Source: UBA2428 sp002343545
Lineage (GTDB): Bacteria > Bdellovibrionota > UBA2428
DNA: 64,000 bases
NCBI GenBank assembly: GCA_937952285.1
Contig: CALFZE010000048.1
Span: 1 to 64,000 of the forward strand
Direction: 5' to 3'
Position 1 is the stretch's first letter; each line of letters begins with the position of its first letter. The position numbers and the translations under genes were made by a program. Below, piece by piece: positions 1-7,965 of this stretch. The notes below the pieces were generated by a model that was not told where the DNA came from, did not search any database, and saw nothing but the letters and a program-made list of their open reading frames with translations.

Positions 1-365
1 GCCGTCGCGCCCTCTCCATCGTCGACGCGAAGGGCCGGGTCCAAAAGAGCCTGCCGCTCAACAACGACTACCAATCCATCGCCGCGATCCACACGGACGC
101 GCAGAACCGCGCCTACGTCCAGTACGACACGATTCTGCGTTCCGAGCCGGTGGAAGCTGGTGGCGCGCCCATCCGCAGCCGAGTCGCCGTGGTCGAACGT
201 TACTCGGCGAGCGGCGTCCAGACCGGCCAACTCATGGTCGACCTCGACGGCACGCACGAGATCGACAATCCGATCACGATCGACCCCAAGACCGGTGATG
301 CTTTCTTCGCCTCCGCGCGAAAGGAAAGCGTGAACATGAGCCAAGTGCCCTTCAACGGTACCTAA
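1..365 (+). CDS. Partial CDS, C-terminal end of an unknown protein
   Basis: The reading frame is open from the left edge of the window (first full codon at base 3) to TAA at 363-365, so only the last 120 or so residues are seen and the start lies outside. The visible part is rich in short beta-strand-like stretches with repeated Asp/Gly turns, as in propeller or secreted proteins, but I recognise no family. Its stop lies just before the AAGGAGA that serves the NlpC/P60 gene, so the two are probably co-transcribed. A GTG at 150 is internal and is not needed as a start. Confidence 0.6.
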   Translation, partial: RRALSIVDAKGRVQKSLPLNNDYQSIAAIHTDAQNRAYVQYDTILRSEPVEAGGAPIRSRVAVVERYSASGVQTGQLMVDLDGTHEIDNPITIDPKTGDAFFASARKESVNMSQVPFNGT

Positions 366-374
366 GGAGACGTC

Positions 375-1247
375 ATGAAGAACGGTCGTATGATGCAAGG
401 TCGCAGTCTCGCCGCACTCCTCGCCGCCTTCGGCGCGCTCTCGGCGCAGGCCGGGCCTCGCGTTCCGATGCCGCAACTCAAGGGCCAAGACGCCCTGGAC
501 TACGCGGCGACGGCGCTCGGCAAAGTCTACGTCTGGGGCGGGACGACGTGGGATTCCACGGCCGCCACCCGCGGCAAAGGCAACGGCCCGGACTGCTCGG
601 GTCTCGTGCTCAAAGCTTGGCGTTTTCCCAAAGAACTGAAGTCGAACGAACCTTTGCCGATCAAGACCAAGTGGGACATCGGCGGCGTCTTGGTGCAGCC
701 GCGCCAGGATACGCGCACGATGTACGCCGGTGAGTTCGAGGGCGTAGATCTGCCTTGGACCGCGACGAAAGACTATTCGAAGGCCGTCAAAGGCGACGCC
801 CTCGTTTGGAAGGGCCACACGATGCTCGTTTGGGAGCGTAACGCGAAGACCGGCAGCATCAAGACGATCGAGGCGATCGGCAGTAGCTACGACAAGACCG
901 TCCACCTCGTGCGGACGACCTCGTTCCTGGAGGCAAAATCCACGAAGCTCCTTCGCCGCGACAACCTCGCGGAAGCGGGCGCGTTGAAGGCGGTGAAGAT
1001 CGCGGCTCCGAAATCGACTTCGAAGCCGGCCGCCAAGCCGTCGCCCAAGCCGACTTCGACTCCGACCGCTTCGGAAGCGAACACGGTCCGCAAGGCCGAA
1101 ACCGTCACCTTCCACACCGTGGCGAAGGGCGACACCGTGTTCGGTCTCGCGCTCAAGTACCAGGTTTCCGTGGGCCACATCACGCGCCTGAACCCCGGCC
1201 TCAACGTGGCCAAGATCCAGGTCGGCCAGAAGATCCGCGTGAAGTAA
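375..1247 (+). CDS. Exported NlpC/P60 peptidoglycan hydrolase with C-terminal LysM
   Basis: Predicted cell-wall cysteine peptidase of 290 residues. Residues 1-26 form a signal peptide ending SAQA. The NlpC/P60 domain follows: YVWGG at 52-56, the nucleophile in DCSG (Cys74) and a likely catalytic His148 in KGHTML. A Lys/Pro/Ser/Thr-rich linker spans about residues 208-245, and a LysM peptidoglycan-binding domain fills 246-290. NlpC/P60 enzymes typically cut stem-peptide bonds, and LysM would tether this one to the sacculus. The ATG at 375 sits four bases after AAGGAGA (364-370), which decides the start; two further Met codons follow. It is convergent with the subtilisin-like gene, with a 6-base gap. 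Confidence 0.88.
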   Translation: MKNGRMMQGRSLAALLAAFGALSAQAGPRVPMPQLKGQDALDYAATALGKVYVWGGTTWDSTAATRGKGNGPDCSGLVLKAWRFPKELKSNEPLPIKTKWDIGGVLVQPRQDTRTMYAGEFEGVDLPWTATKDYSKAVKGDALVWKGHTMLVWERNAKTGSIKTIEAIGSSYDKTVHLVRTTSFLEAKSTKLLRRDNLAEAGALKAVKIAAPKSTSKPAAKPSPKPTSTPTASEANTVRKAETVTFHTVAKGDTVFGLALKYQVSVGHITRLNPGLNVAKIQVGQKIRVK

Positions 1248-1253
1248 GCTTCG

Positions 1254-3902
1254 CTAGATTCCGTCGCCGTCCAGGAAAGTTTGGGCGGCGCGGATGTCGA
1301 TCACGGGGGTCGCTTCCGCGGCCTTCAGCTTGTCGGTCGGCACGCGACCGCCCCAAGTCCGAATGTCGACGACCTTCGGCAGGGATTTGATGATCGAGTC
1401 GCCTCCGAAGACGGGACTCTTTTCACCTAACATCTTGACGATCGCGGCCGGCGAGAAGCGGGGATCGGCGTAGGCCTTGTCCTGCTCGACGTTGAGCACC
1501 CGCAGGTAGGCCGATATCTTGCGCGCCAAGTAACCCGTCACGGCCGGCGTCGCCATCGAGGTTCCGCTCAGGTGGTTTCGCGGAGCCGTCGTCTCGAAGC
1601 AGCGGCGGTAGAACTCGGCTTGCCCGAGACTCGTCAACAGGACGCCGGCGTACATGATTTCGCTGTCCACCGTGCCGCGGGCGAGCTCGAGATCTTCGTC
1701 CTTGTCGCCGGCCCGGATGAAGCCGTACTTCTTGCCGAAGGCGTCGAAGTCGCCGGATTCCGTGTCGACGAAAGGCATCGGGAACGTGGATCCCACGCCG
1801 TTTTCGTTCACGAGCTGGGTCGTCGTGCCGTCGCAGCTCGTCGCCTTGACGGGAGCCAGCACGGATTCGCCGTAGGAGAGCACGAAGGGCGTGCTCGTGA
1901 GGGGCAGGTTCATGAAGCTCGAAAGCTCGTCGCGCGAGTTGATGGATCCCACGCAGAGGATGTTCCGGAAGCCGGCGTTGTTCGCGAGCGTCGGGCGGCT
2001 CGGGTCGGCTTCGAACTGCTTCATGTAGCTCGAGGTGATGTCGCAAGGGAGCGCGCTGTGCGAACGACCGTCGACCCACTGCCCGTCGTTGCCCGAGGCG
2101 ATGACGAAGAGGGTGCCGGGCGCGTGCGCGTTCACGGCCTCGGCGATGCGGGTCTTGAAGAATTCGTAGAGAATGAACTTTCCTTCGCGCTTGAGGACGT
2201 CGCGCGGCGACGGCCGCGTGGCCGAGTCGACGGGCACGGTGAAGTTCGTGCCGAGCGACATGTTCGCGAGCTTGATCTTCTGCTCGCCCACGTAGCGGAT
2301 GGCTTGGATGATTTCGTCGAAGAAGTGCACGTCGAGGCTGTCCGAAGCCCAAAACTCGTCGAGGTATCGGCGCATGACCGCTTCGACGCCGGCCCGCCCG
2401 CTGCCCCCGATCGAACGGAGTCGCGCTTCGGCGCCCTTGAGCGCGACGGGCGAAGCGAGCCAATCGGCGAAGTCGCGCTCGAGTTCCTTGCGGAGGGCTT
2501 CCTTCTTGGCGGGAACGTCTTGGGTCGAGGACGTGATCACCCGCACCGGAACGATCTGCGTCTTGCGGCTCTGCCGGGCGACGATGCCCGCGACGTGGGT
2601 GCCGTGGACCTCTTCGTCCGCGCCGGCCGCCAAGTAGGGATGGAAGCGATCCTTCGCGAACTTCGCGATGCGGGCGTCGGGTTGGCGTCGGCCGAGTTTG
2701 GGGTCGCAGAAGAGGAAGGCCTGGTCCTTGCGGTCCATCACGGAATCGAAGTAGCGGCGGAAGAAGGGAAGGGCTTTGCGGGCGAGCGAGAGGCGATGGA
2801 GCTCTTCCGGGCTTTTTTCGATCTTCTCCTGGATGGAGAGGACTTCTTCGGTCAGCTTGATCTGGCGTTCCAGGAAAGCCTTGGCGCTCGCGATCTTGCG
2901 GGTCAGCGGGACTTTCGGATCCGTGACCAGGGCGTAGGTCTCCGCGTCGTATCGTTGGCAGAAATGCGTCGCGACCGACTGCTCGGGATTGGCCTTCGGA
3001 AAGTGGTTGGCCAGCTCGCGCATGCCCGAGCCGATATCCCCGTAGGGCGCGATGGCGCCTTCGGAATCGGGGTCGCGATCCTTGTGGAACTTCTTGTAGT
3101 TCTCGATGTGCTTCGAAAAGCCGTGGCTGCGTTCGGACGGGGCGAGGGCTTTGCGCACGGCCTTTTCGAAGAGATCGGCGTGTTCGACCGAGACGAGCTG
3201 GACTTCCTGGACGTCGGCCCAGCCGAGCTCGACGATCGTGCGCCAGGTCAGGTGGTCACGGAAGGGCGCGTCTTTCTCGGGCGGAGTCGTTTCGGTGATG
3301 AGGAGCTCGAGTTTCTTGAGCTGTTCGTAACGCCGGGGCGACCATTCCTTCGCGAATTCGCCGGCGGCGAAGATGTCGTAGTTGGCGGCGTTGATCTTGC
3401 GGAAGAGGGACTTCTTGAGGACGGGGTCGGCTTGGATCTCGGTCTCGAGTTGCTTCATGAAGGCCGCGTTCATCTCGGCGATGAACTTGATCGGGTCTTC
3501 CTGTGCGCCCTGGATGAGACCGTCCTTGATCGCGCCCGCGCCGAAAGCGAAGAGCTTGGCGTCGATGACGTTCGGGTGCGGCCAGCGGTCGCCGCCCATC
3601 ACGTCGAGGCCCGCGCCGCCGCCGCCGTTCGCGCCGCGGTCGAAGCGGATCTGTTTGATGAGGTCCGGATGCAGGTAGTCCACGCCGTTGTCGATGATGG
3701 CCACGTCGATGCGGCTGCGCGGGTCGCCGAAACCGCGTGACAGTTGGCTCGAGCTCGGTCGCGGATTCGCGAAGCGATCGAGGGCCTTGGGGAGCTCCTT
3801 GCGATCGGCGAAGATCTCTTCGGGCTTCTGCGAGGGAGTCAGGCACCCTCCGAACGAAAGACCGGCGAGGACGTAGGCTTTGGTGGAGAAACGCTTTTTC
3901 AA
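1254..3902 (-). CDS. Subtilisin-like (S8) serine protease lipoprotein with large insertion
   Basis: Predicted exported serine protease of 882 residues. The start is TTG at 3902: GGAGGT lies six bases upstream, and the reading from there begins with a lipoprotein signal (MKKRFST...) ending in FGGC, with the lipid-bearing Cys at residue 20. An ATG at 4091 would add 63 residues without a signal and is rejected. The catalytic triad is complete: Asp71 in IIDNGVD, His near 432 in HGTHVAG, and Ser near 781 in SGTSMATP; the oxyanion Asn is in ASGNDG. The Asp-His distance is about 360 residues, against some 30-60 in ordinary subtilases, so a large charged, helix-rich insertion splits the domain. It is divergent from the pentapeptide lipoprotein gene. 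Confidence 0.88.
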   Translation of the reverse strand: MKKRFSTKAYVLAGLSFGGCLTPSQKPEEIFADRKELPKALDRFANPRPSSSQLSRGFGDPRSRIDVAIIDNGVDYLHPDLIKQIRFDRGANGGGGAGLDVMGGDRWPHPNVIDAKLFAFGAGAIKDGLIQGAQEDPIKFIAEMNAAFMKQLETEIQADPVLKKSLFRKINAANYDIFAAGEFAKEWSPRRYEQLKKLELLITETTPPEKDAPFRDHLTWRTIVELGWADVQEVQLVSVEHADLFEKAVRKALAPSERSHGFSKHIENYKKFHKDRDPDSEGAIAPYGDIGSGMRELANHFPKANPEQSVATHFCQRYDAETYALVTDPKVPLTRKIASAKAFLERQIKLTEEVLSIQEKIEKSPEELHRLSLARKALPFFRRYFDSVMDRKDQAFLFCDPKLGRRQPDARIAKFAKDRFHPYLAAGADEEVHGTHVAGIVARQSRKTQIVPVRVITSSTQDVPAKKEALRKELERDFADWLASPVALKGAEARLRSIGGSGRAGVEAVMRRYLDEFWASDSLDVHFFDEIIQAIRYVGEQKIKLANMSLGTNFTVPVDSATRPSPRDVLKREGKFILYEFFKTRIAEAVNAHAPGTLFVIASGNDGQWVDGRSHSALPCDITSSYMKQFEADPSRPTLANNAGFRNILCVGSINSRDELSSFMNLPLTSTPFVLSYGESVLAPVKATSCDGTTTQLVNENGVGSTFPMPFVDTESGDFDAFGKKYGFIRAGDKDEDLELARGTVDSEIMYAGVLLTSLGQAEFYRRCFETTAPRNHLSGTSMATPAVTGYLARKISAYLRVLNVEQDKAYADPRFSPAAIVKMLGEKSPVFGGDSIIKSLPKVVDIRTWGGRVPTDKLKAAEATPVIDIRAAQTFLDGDGI

Positions 3903-4000
3903 GGTGGGACCTCCGAAGTTGAGAACTCTTATCGATGGATCCGCCCGAGAAACTGAGGGGATCGAAAACAAATCGTCGCGGTCGAAGAAAGCCGTGGAGC

Positions 4001-4015
4001 GTCTAAAACTTAGAC
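4001..4015. promoter_or_regulatory. Perfect 6-3-6 palindrome, possible operator
   Basis: GTCTAA-AAC-TTAGAC is a perfect inverted repeat with a three-base spacer in the 187-base divergent region between the S8 protease and the pentapeptide lipoprotein. The spacing suits a dimeric repressor or activator. No regulator is known for it, and its function is inferred only from symmetry and position. Confidence 0.4.
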
Positions 4016-4026
4016 ACTTTCGCGCG

Positions 4027-4054
4027 GGGGCGAGGCGCCGGAAGCCCTCGCCCC
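4027..4054 (+). promoter_or_regulatory. GC-rich hairpin in leader of the 4090 gene
   Basis: GGGGCGAGG (4027-4035) pairs perfectly with CCTCGCCCC (4046-4054) around a 10-base loop. No T-tract follows, so this is not a classical terminator. It lies 35 bases before the ATG at 4090 and may affect translation or mRNA stability of the lipoprotein gene. Confidence 0.4.
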
Positions 4055-4089
4055 GCTTGGATCGCGCTTTGCTAGTTCCGTCCCTAAGC

Positions 4090-5640
4090 ATGCGAGAATT
4101 CGGCGTCCCGAGAAGCCGCCTCCTCCTCGTCGGGCTCCTGCTCGCCCTGGGAGCTTGCGGGAAGCCCCGCGCTCCGGTCGCGCCGAAGCCGCTCGCGCCG
4201 GCGGAACTGGTCGACGAAAAAGACCTGGAGTTCCGCTACGACGCCGATACGCAGGCCTGCCGAAACGCCAAGGGCGAGACGGGCTTCAACGAGAATCGCG
4301 TCGTCGAATGCGGCCGCGTGAAGGGCGTCAAGCTCGAAGGCTACAACCACGAAGGGCGCAACCTGCGCGGACTCGTGTTGGAGACCAGTCGCCTCGCGAA
4401 TTCCGTGTTTCGCGGAGCCGACCTGACCGGCGCGACGTTTCGTCGCTGCGATTTGTCGGGATCGATCTTCGAGGGCGCCCAGCTCGCGAGAGCTTCCTTC
4501 GTGGCCCATCCGAGCAACTTTATCCTTGGGCCCGAGGCCTTCGCGGGCGCGCGCTTTGATCGTTTCACGTTTTTCTCCGCCGGCCTCGTGAACTACGGGG
4601 AGCTGATCCTCAAGAACCCGATCGCCGAAGCGGCCGGCGAAAAATCTTCGATTCTTGTGGACGACGAGGTCCCGGCCGCGGAGGCGGCGCTCTTCCGTTA
4701 CGACGTCGCCCGTCTCGGCGATCTTCCGCGCCCGGTCGCGAAAGGCGACCCTCGCTTCGTGCGAAGGCTTTTCGGCGAGCTCGCGTCCGCCGGCGACTGG
4801 CAACGCTTCTTCGCGGAGCGGACTCGGCGCCTCGTCCATGATCAGAAAACCCGCGAAAGCCCGATCACCATCGCGGTCAACCTGTCGCCGACGGCCTTCG
4901 CCGCGTCGAACGATCAGCGTCTCCTCGACCTCGAAGAGATCCTTTCGGACCTCCGGCGCTCCATCGGGCTCGTGCCCGCCTGGCTGCCCCGGAGCATCGA
5001 GAACCTTCCGCTCCTGAGGCTCGGCGGCGAACCCGTACTTTACGAAACGCCCGCCGCGGGCGTCATGGCGCTCGGTCAAAGCTACTCCGCCCGGCCGATC
5101 TTGGATCGGCTCGAGACGCTTTTGCACGAGGTGCGCCACGCGGACTGCCCGGTCGCCGTCGACGACGAGGATCGGCGTTTCGTCGAGGAGTTCCCCGCGA
5201 AGATCAAAGCCTTGCGCGAAGATTTGCTGAGCCTCCGTCCGTTGGCGGAGCGCGAAAGCGCCCATCGCGCGGTCGAATCCGAGATCAAGCGCCTCGAGGA
5301 ATCCCTCGACACGCTCGAATCTCGGCTCGAGCAGGCAACCAAGCGCTTGATGGGACGTCAGTGCAATTTTGCCCACGTCCGATGCCCGATGGACCATCCG
5401 ACCAAAGCCTACCGCGGCCTTTACGCTTGCGATCGCATGGCGTGGGGAGCCTACGCGGTCGGGGCGGCCTTCCTTACCAAGATGGCGAAGGACTGTCCGA
5501 CTTGCCCGGCCGAAACGAAGGCGCAGGCCGAGATCGAGGCCGCCGACCAGTTCGATCGTCTGTTGAACCTCGAAAGCATGATGGGATCGAAGGCCGAGAA
5601 GCCGCCCACCGCTTACTGGCGGGAGCCGGTGAAGCGATGA
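4090..5640 (+). CDS. Lipoprotein with pentapeptide repeats and HEVRH zinc-peptidase-like motif
   Basis: Predicted exported lipoprotein of 516 residues. The start at 4090 gives a clean lipoprotein signal with lipobox LGAC; a longer in-frame ORF from 3880 would bury it. Residues about 88-137 carry pentapeptide-type repeats with Leu/Phe at the centre (for example FRGADLTGATF). HEVRH at 346-350 fits the HExxH zinc-binding signature. A charged coiled-coil-like segment and a Cys-rich end (CNFAHVRCP, YACDRM) follow. I know no named family with this combination. It could be a metallopeptidase presented on a beta-helix scaffold. The stop overlaps the next start as ATGA. Confidence 0.75.
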   Translation: MREFGVPRSRLLLVGLLLALGACGKPRAPVAPKPLAPAELVDEKDLEFRYDADTQACRNAKGETGFNENRVVECGRVKGVKLEGYNHEGRNLRGLVLETSRLANSVFRGADLTGATFRRCDLSGSIFEGAQLARASFVAHPSNFILGPEAFAGARFDRFTFFSAGLVNYGELILKNPIAEAAGEKSSILVDDEVPAAEAALFRYDVARLGDLPRPVAKGDPRFVRRLFGELASAGDWQRFFAERTRRLVHDQKTRESPITIAVNLSPTAFAASNDQRLLDLEEILSDLRRSIGLVPAWLPRSIENLPLLRLGGEPVLYETPAAGVMALGQSYSARPILDRLETLLHEVRHADCPVAVDDEDRRFVEEFPAKIKALREDLLSLRPLAERESAHRAVESEIKRLEESLDTLESRLEQATKRLMGRQCNFAHVRCPMDHPTKAYRGLYACDRMAWGAYAVGAAFLTKMAKDCPTCPAETKAQAEIEAADQFDRLLNLESMMGSKAEKPPTAYWREPVKR

Positions 5641-6200
5641 GACGGGTGGGATTCTTTTTCGCCCTCGCGATGATCGCGTTGTCGGCGATCCTCGCGCTGC
5701 GGCCGGGTTCGCCGGCGGGGGATCTCGTCGAGTCGAAAGCACGCTCCGTCGTCGAGAAGTCCGAGTCGGTCGCGTCGACCTCGGACGCGACCGTGCCCAC
5801 GGCGAAGCCGCGGCCCGAGCCTTCTTCGGCCGTTCGGAAGCCCGTCTCGCCCCGCTTACGATCCGCGCTGCCGCCGGCGTCGTCCCTGCGCGCCGAAGCC
5901 GCCCACGATCCGCATTCGTCGCCGCCGTCGCTCGGGACTTTCGCGCGCGAACTCGAGGGCATGATCGCCGAAGCTCTCCACGATCCGCTTTCGGCGGCCG
6001 CGCTCGTCGAGGAACTGTCTTCCTGCGCGCTCGGCCGCATGGACGCCGCGACCCAAAGCACGGCCGTTCGAGTTCACTGCGTCCGCAAGCTGCGTGTATT
6101 GGGCCGCGCTTACCCGGGCCGTTTCGACGAGCGGGTCGCCGGCGTCGAGCGGGCCCTGGACCGACGCTCCAAACTCATTCTCGACGCAATGGAGCGCTGA
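5637..6200 (+). CDS. Small exported or membrane-anchored protein, unknown function
   Basis: 187 residues. The ATG at 5637 overlaps the TGA of the pentapeptide lipoprotein gene, so the two are translationally coupled. Residues 1-23 form a signal peptide or N-terminal anchor (MRRVGFFFALAMIAL). A low-complexity Ser/Pro/Ala/Lys linker runs to about residue 95, followed by a compact helical domain with two Cys that could form a disulphide. The tight coupling suggests it works with the upstream HEVRH lipoprotein, perhaps as a partner or inhibitor, but nothing in the sequence proves this. No family recognised. Confidence 0.65.
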   Translation: MRRVGFFFALAMIALSAILALRPGSPAGDLVESKARSVVEKSESVASTSDATVPTAKPRPEPSSAVRKPVSPRLRSALPPASSLRAEAAHDPHSSPPSLGTFARELEGMIAEALHDPLSAAALVEELSSCALGRMDAATQSTAVRVHCVRKLRVLGRAYPGRFDERVAGVERALDRRSKLILDAMER

Positions 6201-7121
6201 TCAAAGTTTCGACCAGACCAGGTTGCGGAGCTCGTTGTAGAGGTTCACGTAGTTGTTGAACTGCGCGTCCGACAAAGACCCGAAAAACGCGAAGGACAGG
6301 AGCTCGCTCGAGCAGGACCCCTTGAGCGGGAAGGTCGCGACGACCGTCTTGCCGGCCGCTTGGGTGTAACCCAGCTTGTAGAGGTAACCGGACGAGGCGC
6401 CCTGGACGCCCGCGCTTTCGAGCGTCGAGCGGAAGCCCGAGTTCTTCATGATCGCGCCCGCGATGCGCGCGAGCTCCGACGCCGTGGACTGCTGGCGACG
6501 GGTCGTGCCGGTGAAGCGATAGGTGTCGGAGCTGTCCGTGAGGCCGCTCGGGTTCTGGAAGTAGGATTGCGCGTTGGCGCCGAGCAGGCTCTGCGCCTCC
6601 GAGTTCAAGCGCGTCATGAAGGCGTTCACGCTGCCGGCGGCGCCGCGGCCGAGGGCCTGGGCCGCGCCGTTCGAGGACTTCATGATGAGGCTGTAGAGAT
6701 ACTCGGACTGGTTGAGCTTCTCGCCCACGAGCACGGTGCGTCCCGTGTCGGGGTGCACGGCCCGGTTGCCTTGCTCGTCGAAGAAGAGGTCGCTGTCGGT
6801 GAAGGCCGTCTCGCGGCTGAGTCCGCCGAACTTGTAGGCCGTCCAGGCGGTCATGATCTTCTGGGTCGAGGCGACGGGTTGCGCGACCGAAGCGTTGCGC
6901 TCCAGCAGGCTTTGCGCGACGCCGCCGTTCGAGCCGATGCGGTAGACCGCGCCGGCCGGTCCGCGGCCGTTCGAGCCGGAGGGAACGTAGCGGTTCATGA
7001 TCGCGGTGATCTCGCTCGACGAGACGTTGATCTGGCAGGGAGCTTTGGCGCCGGCGGCGACCGCGGCATGCGGGATCGCGAAGAGAAAAAGGGTGAAGCT
7101 GAGAGTCTTGGCGTGTTTCAT
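6201..7121 (-). CDS. D-alanyl-D-alanine carboxypeptidase-like protein (S11)
   Basis: Periplasmic penicillin-binding-protein fold of 306 residues with a signal peptide (1-22). The S11 motifs are in order: SxxK as S85-T-Q-K88, SxN as S149-S-N151, and a KTG box that reads K249-L-G251. D,D-carboxypeptidases trim the terminal D-Ala from peptidoglycan stem peptides. The Thr-to-Leu change in KTG is unusual and may alter substrate or beta-lactam binding. There is no long C-terminal extension or amphipathic membrane anchor. A GAGAGAG Shine-Dalgarno precedes the ATG. The gene is convergent with the small 5637 gene, with no gap. Confidence 0.85.
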   Translation of the reverse strand: MKHAKTLSFTLFLFAIPHAAVAAGAKAPCQINVSSSEITAIMNRYVPSGSNGRGPAGAVYRIGSNGGVAQSLLERNASVAQPVASTQKIMTAWTAYKFGGLSRETAFTDSDLFFDEQGNRAVHPDTGRTVLVGEKLNQSEYLYSLIMKSSNGAAQALGRGAAGSVNAFMTRLNSEAQSLLGANAQSYFQNPSGLTDSSDTYRFTGTTRRQQSTASELARIAGAIMKNSGFRSTLESAGVQGASSGYLYKLGYTQAAGKTVVATFPLKGSCSSELLSFAFFGSLSDAQFNNYVNLYNELRNLVWSKL

Positions 7122-7214
7122 GACTCTCTCTTCGGAAGAGAATCACGCGGGCCTTAACTCGCCCTTCTCGGACCGGGGCGTCGAAGCCGTACGGATCGCC
7201 GCGGCGACAGACCG

Positions 7215-7919
7215 TTAGGGGAGCTCTTCGCGGAGCTCCATCCAGATCTCGTGGTAGTGCCAGGCGGGTGGGGCGTCGGGCTCCTGGTGATGGTCGGGGC
7301 GCAGGCGCAATCCCCGCGTGGCGCGGAGAACCTCACGGACATTCTCGTTCTGCGCGAGTTTGGCCGCCATGGCTTCGCGAATAATCCGGTAGTGCTCGCC
7401 TTTTTCCGAGGTCCAGTACGGAAAACGTCGTCCCTCAAAACTGACCCAGTCGATCCCGAGCTTCTTCATGTTCGCGCGCGCGCCGTCCCCCGCGCGTTTG
7501 GCGGCGAAGGCCGTCATTCCTTCGACCTGTTCGCGGGTGAACTTCCACTCGATTTCCGCGGACCGCGCGCTCGGATCCTCGGGTCCTTCCGGAAAGAGCA
7601 TCGCCTGCCAAAATCCCTCGACGCTTGCGTAACGCTTTCCACGATACGCAAAGGGCGTCGCCGCAAAATTCGAAAGCAACCCCAACTCGTTTCGCTTCGA
7701 GAGAATCACCTCTCCAGGCCCCGCCGCCTGCGGCAAAATCTCCCAAGCCGGCGCCCCCGCCGCCTCAACGGCGGCAAACCAATGCGAAGGATAATTCGCT
7801 CTCTTCACATCCGCAGTGGCGGCGCAGCCAGCCACCAACAAAAAAGCCACAAGAATCTGCCCCCCAGAACGCGCCAGGAGGCTTGGGCGCAAGGCCGCAG
7901 GGAGCGAAGTGTATTTCAT
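7215..7919 (-). CDS. NADAR-domain lipoprotein (YbiA-like N-glycosidase fold)
   Basis: 234 residues. The body matches the NADAR/YbiA family, with LLSNFAATPF, YASVEGFWQAM and a YRIIREAM/LRATRGL region. NADAR proteins are cytoplasmic hydrolases of N-glycosidic bonds in riboflavin intermediates or ADP-ribosylated bases. Here residues 1-32 form a lipoprotein signal with lipobox VAGC (Cys32), so the protein is probably exported, which is atypical. The usual D-x-x-W-G end is replaced by HYHEIWME. It lies 46 bases downstream of the FabL-like gene on the same strand. Assignment to NADAR is fairly firm; the substrate is unknown. Confidence 0.75.
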   Translation of the reverse strand: MKYTSLPAALRPSLLARSGGQILVAFLLVAGCAATADVKRANYPSHWFAAVEAAGAPAWEILPQAAGPGEVILSKRNELGLLSNFAATPFAYRGKRYASVEGFWQAMLFPEGPEDPSARSAEIEWKFTREQVEGMTAFAAKRAGDGARANMKKLGIDWVSFEGRRFPYWTSEKGEHYRIIREAMAAKLAQNENVREVLRATRGLRLRPDHHQEPDAPPAWHYHEIWMELREELP

Positions 7920-7965
7920 ATACTCGAGCGACCGAGAACGCCGCGGCCAAGCCTTCTGGCGCGTT

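Noticed and set aside
1572..3740. 722-codon open frame antisense to the S8 protease
   Set aside because: In GC-rich DNA the frame opposite a biased coding frame stays open. Its translation is a low-complexity run of Glu/Val/Arg/Ala, and the opposite strand encodes a complete catalytic triad.
3903..4091. Longer S8 protease start at ATG 4091
   Set aside because: It adds 63 residues without a signal, and GGAGGT precedes the TTG at 3902 that opens a lipoprotein signal.
4084..5742. 552-codon antisense frame over the pentapeptide lipoprotein gene
   Set aside because: The plus-strand reading has a lipobox, repeats and HEVRH; the antisense translation is Arg/Glu/Val-rich with no motif.
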